Origin: an uncultured Oscillibacter sp.
Lineage (GTDB): Bacteria; Bacillota; Clostridia; Oscillospirales; Oscillospiraceae
Assembly: GCA_910585165.1 (NCBI GenBank)
Contig: CAJUBX010000020.1
Location: forward strand, 1-26,937
Direction of reading: 5' to 3'
DNA: 26,937 bases
Part shown: positions 14,672-20,519 of the stretch, piece by piece
Numbering within the stretch: position 1 is the stretch's first letter
Layout of the letters: each line of letters starts with the position of its first letter
Notes under the pieces: generated by a model
The model's database searches: none
What the model was told of the DNA's origin: nothing
The model's input: the letters and a program-made list of their open reading frames with translations, nothing else
Translations under genes and position numbers: made by a program

Positions 14672-17323
14672 TCAGTTCTCCAGCGCCTTGGCGGACTCCT
14701 CCAGCTTGGCGATAAGCTCCCGGAATTTCTCCGCCTTTTCCCTCTCGGCGTTCACCACCGCCTCCGGGGCCCGGGCGACGAATTTCTCGTTGGAGAGCTT
14801 CTGCTCCACAATCCGCAGGCCGTTTTCCGCCTTCTCCTTTTCCCTGGCGATGCGCTCCCGCTCCGCCGCAACGTCCACCAGCTCGCTCAGGGGCAGGTAG
14901 GCCGTTGCGCTGCGGGTGACGACGCTCACCTGGCCCGTGAGGTCCGCCGGGGCCTCGGAGGCAAAACACACCTCCGACGCGAAGGCCAGCCGCTGGAGGA
15001 AGTGGAGCCCCTGCTCATAGGGCTCCTGCGCGGCAGTGACCAGCAGCACCTCCGCCTTCTTGCTGGGGGGCACGTTCATCTCCGCCCGGCGGGCCCGGAT
15101 GGCCTTGATGGTGTCCATAACGGCCTCCATGGCGGCCTCCTCCCCGGGGAAGGACAGCGCCTCCGTGTATTCCGGCCACTTCGACAGCATCAGGAAGCGG
15201 TCCTCCGTTCCCGTCCGTTTGGGCAGGGCCTGGAAAATCTCCTCGGTGATGAAGGGCATGAAGGGGTGCAGCAGCTTCAAAAGCTCCGTCAGCACATAGC
15301 AAAGGACGTTCCGGGCCGTGTCCTTCGCCGCCTCGTCCTCGCCGCCCAGGCGGGTCTTGGTCAGCTCGATATACCAGTCGCAGTAGGTGTCCCACAGGAA
15401 ATCGTACACCTTGGCGGAGGCCACGCCGATCTCATAGCTGTCCAGGTTCTCGGTCACTTCCCTGACCAGGGTGTTCAGCTTGGAGAGGACCCACTTGTCC
15501 TCCCGCTCCAAGCTTTCCGCCGCCGGGAGGGCGTATTCCTCCATGCCGCCCAGGTTCATCATGACGAAGCGGCTGGCGTTCCAGACCTTGTTGGCGAAGT
15601 TCCGCATGGCCTCGCACTTCTCAGTGTAAAAGCGCATGTCGTTGCCGGGGCTGTTGCCTGTGATGAGGTTGAACCGCAGGGCGTCCGCGCCGTAGGTCTC
15701 CGCCACCTCCAGCGGGTCGATGCCGTTGCCCAGGGACTTGGACATTTTCCGGCCCTTGTCGTCCCGGACCAGGCCGTGAATCAGCACGGTGCGGAAGGGA
15801 ACCTTCTTCATCTGCTCGCAGCCGGAGAAGATCATCCGGGCCACCCAGAAGAAAATGATGTCGTAGCCGGTGACCATCACGGAGGTGGGATAGTAGAAAT
15901 CCAGGTCCTCCGTCATGGAAGGCCAGCCCAGGGTGGAGAAGGGCCACAGGGCGGAGGAGAACCAGGTGTCCAGCACGTCGGGGTCCCGGGTCAGGCGCTC
16001 GCCGCCGCATTTTTCGCACTTGACTGGGTCCTCCCGGCCGACGTTGATATGCCCGCAGTCGTCGCAGTACCAGGCGGGAATCTGATGGCCCCACCAGAGC
16101 TGGCGGGAGATGCACCAGTCATGGACGTTCTCCATCCAGTTGGTGTAGGTCTTGCTGAACCGCTCGGGGACAAACTTGACCTCCCCCTCCCGGACCACCC
16201 GCAGGGCCTCCTTGGCCAGGGGCTCCATCTTCACAAACCACTGGGCGGAGATGAGGGGCTCCACGTCGTTGTGGCAGCGGTAGCAGGTGCCCACATTGTG
16301 GCTGTAGGGCTCGGTTTTGACAAGATATCCCTGCTCCTCCAGGTCCTTCACAATGGCCTTGCGGCACTCGTAGCGGTCCATACCGTTGTAGGGCCCGCCG
16401 TTTTCATTGATGGTCCCGTCGTCGGCGATGCAGCGGATGGTCTCCAGGTTGTGCCGCAGGCCCACCTCAAAGTCGTTGGGGTCGTGGGCGGGGGTCATCT
16501 TCACCGCGCCGGTGCCGAAGCCCAGCTCCACGTACTCGTCGGCCACAATGGGAATCTCCCGGTTCATAATGGGCAGGATGCAGGTCTTGCCGACAAGGTG
16601 CTTAAACCGCTCGTCCTCCGGGTTGACGGCCACGCCCGTGTCGCCCATCATGGTCTCCGGCCGGGTGGTGGCCACAACGAGATCGCCGGAGCCGTCCGCC
16701 AGGGGATAGCGGATATGCCAGAGGTGGCCGGGCTTGTCCTGGTACTCCACCTCCGCGTCGGAGAGGGCCGTGACGCAGTGGGGGCACCAGTTGATGATGC
16801 GGCTTCCCTTGTAGATGAGGCCCTTGTCATAAAGCTCGCAGAAGGTCTCCCGGACGGCCTTGGAAAGGCCCTCGTCCATGGTGAAGCGGGAGCGGGACCA
16901 GTCGCAGGACACGCCCATTTTCTTTTGCTGCTGGACGATGCGGTCCCCGTACTTTTCCTTCCACTTCCACACCCGCTGGAGGAACTTCTCCCGTCCCAGG
17001 TCATAGCGGCTCAGGCCCTCGTTGACCCGCAGGTCCTCCTCCACCTTCACCTGGGTGGAGATGCCGGCGTGGTCCACGCCGGGGACCCAGAGGGTGGAAT
17101 AGCCCTGCATCCGCTTGAAGCGGGTGAGGATATCCTGGAGGGTGGAGTCCATGGCGTGTCCCATGTGGAGCTGTCCCGTCACATTGGGGGGCGGCATGAC
17201 GATGGAAAAGGGCTTTTTGGAGCGGTCCGGGTCGCCCTTGAAGCAGCCGCCCTGCTCCCACATTTCATAGATGCGGCTCTCCACCTGCTGAGGTTCGTAC
17301 ACTTTCGGCAGTTCTTTTTTCAT
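14672..17323 (-). CDS. valS: Valyl-tRNA synthetase
   Basis: An 883-residue class I synthetase that charges tRNA-Val and edits mischarged threonine. The HIGH motif appears as HMGH at 53-56 (PNVTGQLHMGHAMD) and KMSKS at 526-530. The editing (CP1) domain shows TTRPETMMGDTGVAV at about 219-233. A zinc knuckle is likely at Cys420/423/436/439. The C terminus is a charged coiled coil (AAERERIAREKEKAENGL), present in ValRS and absent from IleRS and LeuRS. The ATG overlaps the stop of the preceding membrane-protein gene (ATGA), with AGGAG upstream. Expression is expected to be tied to uncharged tRNA-Val through the T-box at 18555-18796. Confidence 0.97.
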   Translation of the reverse strand: MKKELPKVYEPQQVESRIYEMWEQGGCFKGDPDRSKKPFSIVMPPPNVTGQLHMGHAMDSTLQDILTRFKRMQGYSTLWVPGVDHAGISTQVKVEEDLRVNEGLSRYDLGREKFLQRVWKWKEKYGDRIVQQQKKMGVSCDWSRSRFTMDEGLSKAVRETFCELYDKGLIYKGSRIINWCPHCVTALSDAEVEYQDKPGHLWHIRYPLADGSGDLVVATTRPETMMGDTGVAVNPEDERFKHLVGKTCILPIMNREIPIVADEYVELGFGTGAVKMTPAHDPNDFEVGLRHNLETIRCIADDGTINENGGPYNGMDRYECRKAIVKDLEEQGYLVKTEPYSHNVGTCYRCHNDVEPLISAQWFVKMEPLAKEALRVVREGEVKFVPERFSKTYTNWMENVHDWCISRQLWWGHQIPAWYCDDCGHINVGREDPVKCEKCGGERLTRDPDVLDTWFSSALWPFSTLGWPSMTEDLDFYYPTSVMVTGYDIIFFWVARMIFSGCEQMKKVPFRTVLIHGLVRDDKGRKMSKSLGNGIDPLEVAETYGADALRFNLITGNSPGNDMRFYTEKCEAMRNFANKVWNASRFVMMNLGGMEEYALPAAESLEREDKWVLSKLNTLVREVTENLDSYEIGVASAKVYDFLWDTYCDWYIELTKTRLGGEDEAAKDTARNVLCYVLTELLKLLHPFMPFITEEIFQALPKRTGTEDRFLMLSKWPEYTEALSFPGEEAAMEAVMDTIKAIRARRAEMNVPPSKKAEVLLVTAAQEPYEQGLHFLQRLAFASEVCFASEAPADLTGQVSVVTRSATAYLPLSELVDVAAERERIAREKEKAENGLRIVEQKLSNEKFVARAPEAVVNAEREKAEKFRELIAKLEESAKALEN

Positions 17324-17880
17324 GTTGGCTTCTCCTGTCCTTTGAACTTATATTCTCGTTTGATAGATACAACGGGTTTCCCGGTCTTTTCGGCGATGAA
17401 GGCCCGGAACTCTTCGGCCGTACCGCCTTTTAAAGCGGCCTTGTCATAAATCTGTCCATGCTGCGGGCCAAGCAGGAGCACAAAGTAATCCGCTGTCTCG
17501 CACACCTGCCAGACGGCCTCATAGCGAAATTCCGTCGTTGCCGCCGCCGAGACGGAGGTGTAGTGCTCCTCTTGAAAGACGCTCTTAACAGACGCTGTGC
17601 CCGGCAGCATCTTCTTTTGGGCAAAAAACGCGTTGACCTGATCCTCGGTAAGCAGGACCGCTGTCAACACCACGCCAACGCCCAAGGTCACGACGCTCTG
17701 AAAAGTCCACAGCTCGCCAAGCGTCCACCGCAAGGCAATCAGCAAAATATCCAGCGCCACGATACACCAGCCGAATACATGGCTCCTCCGGCTGTGCTTT
17801 TTCCGAATCGTCTTGCGCAGCGCCCGGGCCATGGCGGTCAAGCCCTTTTGATTATATTCCGTCTCAAATCGAAACTCCAT
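17320..17880 (-). CDS. YcxB-like membrane protein (second of a tandem pair)
   Basis: A 186-residue protein with a charged cytoplasmic N terminus, two closely spaced membrane segments (about 34-52, HVFGWCIVALDILLIALRW, and about 60-78) and a soluble C-terminal domain. That domain shows the YcxB pattern: a beta-rich stretch YEAVWQVCETADYFVLLLG, then a lysine- and helix-rich FRAFIAEKTGKPV. The function of this family is unknown. ATG lies 3 nt after the previous stop, with AGGAGGTAAGAA bridging them. The 3' end overlaps the valS start (ATGA), so translation of the two is coupled. Codon use is visibly less GC-biased than in valS, which could mean later arrival. Confidence 0.78.
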   Translation of the reverse strand: MEFRFETEYNQKGLTAMARALRKTIRKKHSRRSHVFGWCIVALDILLIALRWTLGELWTFQSVVTLGVGVVLTAVLLTEDQVNAFFAQKKMLPGTASVKSVFQEEHYTSVSAAATTEFRYEAVWQVCETADYFVLLLGPQHGQIYDKAALKGGTAEEFRAFIAEKTGKPVVSIKREYKFKGQEKPT

Positions 17881-17883
17881 TTC

Positions 17884-18528
17884 TTACCTCCTCTCCGGGG
17901 TCACCGGGAGAACCGCCTTCCCCGTCCGCTCCCGCCAGAAGGCCGGAAGCTCCTCCGGTTCCCCGGCAGTGAACCGGGCCTTGTTCAGGATATAGGCCCC
18001 GGAGCGTCCAGGAAGGGCCAGGTAAAAGCGGTCTCCGTCCTCCCAGAGCGTTTCTAAAAACCCGTAGTCATAGCGGTGGTCGCTTTTGCTGTCGTGAATC
18101 CAGACGCCGTCCTCCGCAAAGCGGCAACTGTAAAGGGGCCCGCTCTCCCGGTACTTCTTCCAGGTCCGCCGGACCCAGGGGTCATAGGGCGGGCGCAGGA
18201 GGTATTCGGCGGGGGCCTGCCGAAGGGCCCGGAGGGCCAGCCAGCCAAAGGCTATTTCCACCATGCCGCCCAGGGGCGTAGTGAGCATCAGGTTCCACAG
18301 GAGGCCCATCCCGTCCATCCGCATTCTCTGCCCCTGAACCAGGCTGTTCACAATGCTCACCGCCCCCATCACCAGGAAAAACCAGGCGCAGGCGCGCCCC
18401 AGGGACCGGGCCCACCCGGGCGGGTCGTTGGCCCGGCGCAAGGGCTCGCCCGCCTTTTTTCGAACAAAGCCGTACCAGAAGGCCACGAAGTCCTCGATGG
18501 TATAATCCAGCCGGATTTCAAAGTCCAT
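17884..18528 (-). CDS. YcxB-like membrane protein (first of a tandem pair)
   Basis: A 214-residue protein starting MDFEIRLDYTIEDFVAFWYG, with membrane segments near 46-64 (ACAWFFLVMGAVSIVNSLV) and 76-102. The C-terminal domain resembles that of the following gene (DYGFLETLWEDGDRFYLALP, then a helix ending RERTGKAV). The shared layout suggests a duplicated pair. The frame is open 35 codons farther upstream, but that part is the T-box terminator and antiterminator, so the start at 18528, with CGGAG 4 nt upstream, is chosen. It is the first gene after the T-box, so it should respond to valine starvation. The biochemical role is unknown. Confidence 0.75.
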   Translation of the reverse strand: MDFEIRLDYTIEDFVAFWYGFVRKKAGEPLRRANDPPGWARSLGRACAWFFLVMGAVSIVNSLVQGQRMRMDGMGLLWNLMLTTPLGGMVEIAFGWLALRALRQAPAEYLLRPPYDPWVRRTWKKYRESGPLYSCRFAEDGVWIHDSKSDHRYDYGFLETLWEDGDRFYLALPGRSGAYILNKARFTAGEPEELPAFWRERTGKAVLPVTPERR

Positions 18529-18554
18529 AGAGCTCCGTTCCCCCTCTCCCATCC

Positions 18555-18590
18555 AAAAGAAAACCGCCCCAAGCCACCGGCTCAGGGCGG
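18555..18590 (-). terminator. T-box-controlled terminator
   Basis: On the minus strand the stem 18590-18579 with 18575-18564 (12 bp including G-U pairs, loop GGT) is followed by TTTTCTTTT. It competes with the antiterminator formed by the T-box sequence just upstream. Confidence 0.88.
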
Positions 18591-18796
18591 AGACAAATCC
18601 GCGGTACCACCTGAATTTCCCTGTTCGGGACACTCGTTTCCCCTCTAACGGCGGGCCCTCCGTCGCGGCTTACTCTCCTTTTCAGCCGCGCCGCTCCGGG
18701 ACGACTTCCCCCGCCGCCTTGGAGACGCTCTCACCAACCGCGTCCTCTCTTGGCCTCGGCAGACCGGGTACTGCTTCCCTTCCCTGCGTTTACACG
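18555..18796 (-). promoter_or_regulatory. T-box leader specific for tRNA-Val (GUC specifier)
   Basis: All hallmark elements are present on the minus strand. Stem I carries AGTA of the loop-E motif, then AGAGAG and GGTTGGTGAGA around the apical stem gacgc/gcgtc. The specifier side reads GAA-GTC-G, with GTC (18705-18703) a valine codon. The T-box AGGTGGTACCGCGG lies at 18612-18599, and its UGGU pairs with an ACCA tRNA end. A terminator follows. Uncharged tRNA-Val should favour readthrough. The first downstream genes are two YcxB-like genes, then valS. Confidence 0.93.
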
Positions 18797-18802
18797 GACG
18801 CT

Positions 18803-18831
18803 AGTATACTATTCCCGCCGGGAATTGTCAA
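18803..18831 (-). promoter_or_regulatory. Sigma-A promoter of the T-box/valS operon, overlapping the sigE stop codon
   Basis: TTGACA (18831-18826), 17 bp and TATACT (18808-18803). The TGA stop of sigE (18830-18828) lies inside the -35 box. The spacer contains a perfect 7-bp inverted repeat, ATTCCCG-G-CGGGAAT. Confidence 0.86.
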
Positions 18832-19526
18832 GACAAGCGGAGAATTTCCTTCTTCAAACGGCTGATGATCCGCTTCTCCAGCCGGGAGATGTACGACTGG
18901 GAGATGCCCAGGCGGTCCGCCACCTCCTTTTGGGTCTGCTCCTTTCCTCCTCCCAGGCCGAAACGCAGGGTGATGATCTCCCGCTCCCGGGGACTCAGGG
19001 TGCGGATGGCCGCCGCCAGCAGGGAACGGTCCACGTCCTCCTCAATGGGCCGCATGACCACGTCCTCGTCGGTGCCCAGCACGTCGGAAAGCAGCAGCTC
19101 GTTCCCGTCCCAGTCCGTGTTCAGCGGCTCATCGAAGGACACCTCCCCCCGGCGGGAGGCGTTTTTCCGCAGGTACATCAAAATCTCGTTTTCAATGCAC
19201 CGGGAGGCGTAGGTCGCCAGCTTGATGTTCTTCTCCGTCCGGTAGGTTCCCACCGCCTTGATAAGGCCGATGGTGCCGATGGAGATAAGGTCCTCAATGT
19301 TAATACCCGTGTTCTCAAACCGCCGGGCGATGTACACCACCAGCCGCAGGTTATGCTCGATGAGCTCCTGCCGGGCCGCCTCGTCCAGCGACGCCAGCAG
19401 CTCCGCCTCCCGCTCCCGGGTCAGCGGCGGGGGCAGGGTGTCGCTGCCCCCGATGTAGTGTACCTCCCCAGGCGGCCGGAGCCCCAGCCGAACCAGCAGC
19501 CGTTTCCATATGCGCAGCAGTTTCAT
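18828..19526 (-). CDS. sigE: Pro-sigma-E, sporulation mother-cell RNA polymerase sigma factor
   Basis: A 232-residue sigma-70 family protein, almost a match to Bacillus SigE. Region 2 is NLRLVVYIARRFENTGINIE through ATYASRCIENEILMYLRKN, and region 4 ends SQSYISRLEKRIISRLKKE. The first 23 residues are an amphipathic, basic pro-sequence (MKLLRIWKRLLVRLGL). The Bacillus processing site lies before YIGGSEALPPPL; here EVH-YIGGSDTLPPPL gives a predicted cut between His23 and Tyr24. The start at 19526 has GGGAGG 6 nt upstream. The processing protease SpoIIGA is encoded immediately upstream and overlaps it. SigE directs early mother-cell gene expression after asymmetric division, which marks the organism as a spore former. 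Confidence 0.96.
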   Translation of the reverse strand: MKLLRIWKRLLVRLGLRPPGEVHYIGGSDTLPPPLTREREAELLASLDEAARQELIEHNLRLVVYIARRFENTGINIEDLISIGTIGLIKAVGTYRTEKNIKLATYASRCIENEILMYLRKNASRRGEVSFDEPLNTDWDGNELLLSDVLGTDEDVVMRPIEEDVDRSLLAAAIRTLSPREREIITLRFGLGGGKEQTQKEVADRLGISQSYISRLEKRIISRLKKEILRLS

Positions 19527-20397
19527 GTCGTCCTCCCTTTCCCGCCGGCCCGCCCCACAGCGCCGCATATCCCGTCCCCAGCGCCGTGGGGGACAGCGCC
19601 GCCGTCAGCCCCGGATAGCGGGTCCCGTCGATCTCTGTCCAGTCCGTCCGTATGGCCAGCAGCAGCCCCCCCGCCGTTCCCACCGCCCGGTAGGGCGTCA
19701 AACGGGGCCGCAGGGCCGGGTCCGCAGCCCGCAGGGGCTCCAAAAGCTCCTCCGGGGCCCCCAGGCCCTTCCGCCGCAGAAGCCGTACGGCCTCCGGCGG
19801 CAAAGCGGCGTCCAGGGCTCCCGGGGCCGCCACCAGCACCGCCCGTCCGTCCGGAGACCGGAGGCCGCTGCCCGTGTCCCGCAGGGCTGTCAGCTCCGCC
19901 GTCCGGCCTCCGATGGAGACACGCACCGCCAGCAGGTTCCCCTGCACCCCGTGGACCGCCGCCGCCCGGAACACCACGGACAAAACGGCATAGGCCGCCG
20001 TTCCGGCGATGGCCAGGGCTTTTGCGTCCACGTTGGTATAGAATACCCCGTTCACCGCCGGAACCCCGCCCCCCGCCAGCAGCCCCAGCCCCAGCACGCA
20101 GCCCGCCATGGCGCAGGACACGGCGAAAAACAGCAGCAGCAGGCGCAGCAGCTTCTCCTCCCCGCCGTAGGCGATGAGCCCCAGCAGCACCCCCGCCGCG
20201 AGCTTCACCGGCGTTTGAGCCAGAAATCCCAGCCCCGGCAGAAACACCGCCGCCGCGTAAGCGCCCCCCGCCAGAGCCGCCAGGGCGTAGCGCCCCCGCC
20301 GCAGGGGCAGCCCCGCAAGCCGGGCGGCGCAGAGGAGAAGCAGATAGTCCATCAGGGCGTTCAGCACAAACACGCTGTCTATGTAGATGACTGTCAC
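19351..20397 (-). CDS. spoIIGA: SpoIIGA, sigma-E processing peptidase (3' end frame in doubt)
   Basis: A polytopic membrane aspartic protease that cleaves pro-sigma-E at the sporulation septum. The start is GTG at 20397 (then TVIYIDSVFVLNALMDYLLL), 8 nt after AAGGGGGC; no ATG fits. About five hydrophobic segments fill residues 1-150. The catalytic Asp is about residue 174 in LRDTGSGLRSP, the DTG motif of the family. The recognisable protein ends near ALSPTALGTGYAALWGG. The frame then continues about 60 Gly/Ala-rich codons inside sigE in another frame. If one G were added to the GGGG run at 19553-19556, the frame would stop at 19523 in an ATGA overlap with sigE, like neighbouring genes. The annotated 348 codons therefore probably overstate the protein. 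Confidence 0.85.
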   Translation of the reverse strand: MTVIYIDSVFVLNALMDYLLLLCAARLAGLPLRRGRYALAALAGGAYAAAVFLPGLGFLAQTPVKLAAGVLLGLIAYGGEEKLLRLLLLFFAVSCAMAGCVLGLGLLAGGGVPAVNGVFYTNVDAKALAIAGTAAYAVLSVVFRAAAVHGVQGNLLAVRVSIGGRTAELTALRDTGSGLRSPDGRAVLVAAPGALDAALPPEAVRLLRRKGLGAPEELLEPLRAADPALRPRLTPYRAVGTAGGLLLAIRTDWTEIDGTRYPGLTAALSPTALGTGYAALWGGPAGKGGRHETAAHMETAAGSAGAPAAWGGTLHRGQRHPAPAADPGAGGGAAGVAGRGGPAGAHRA

Positions 20398-20424
20398 GCC
20401 GCCCCGCCCCCTTTTCCAAGGGAT

Positions 20425-20459
20425 ATTATAGGACAGGGCGGGCGGGAAAGCGGTCGCAA
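20425..20459 (-). promoter_or_regulatory. Possible spoIIGA-sigE promoter with long spacer
   Basis: TATAAT (20430-20425) is perfect. The nearest -35-like hexamer, TTGCGA (20459-20454), is 23 bp upstream. The Bacillus spoIIG promoter is known for a similarly long spacing (22 bp) and needs Spo0A~P. No convincing 0A box (TGTCGAA) was found by eye. Confidence 0.4.
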
Positions 20460-20480
20460 TCTGGGAGGGATTTTTCCACG

Positions 20481-20506
20481 AAAAAAGGCGCCGCTGGCGC
20501 GGCGCC
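20481..20506 (-). terminator. Terminator of the penicillin-binding protein gene
   Basis: An 8-bp stem, GGCGCCGC/GCGGCGCC (20506-20499 with 20494-20487), is followed by six T on the minus strand, 14 nt after the stop codon. Confidence 0.88.
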
Positions 20507-20519
20507 TCTCCGTTCGGTT

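Noticed and set aside
14651..17449. A 932-codon plus-strand open frame antisense to valS
   Set aside because: It is a shadow caused by GC-rich third positions of valS; the translation is dominated by Gly, His, Val and Gln, and it has no plausible start signal. The same holds for antisense frames over fabF, accC, trkA, trkH and the PBP gene.
18529..18633. 35-residue N-terminal extension of the first YcxB-like gene
   Set aside because: This stretch is the T-box antiterminator and terminator, so it is leader RNA.
19523..20419. 298-codon open frame overlapping spoIIGA in another frame
   Set aside because: Its bulk is a Gly/Arg-rich shadow of spoIIGA; only its last dozen codons matter, as the probable true end of SpoIIGA after a one-base shift.
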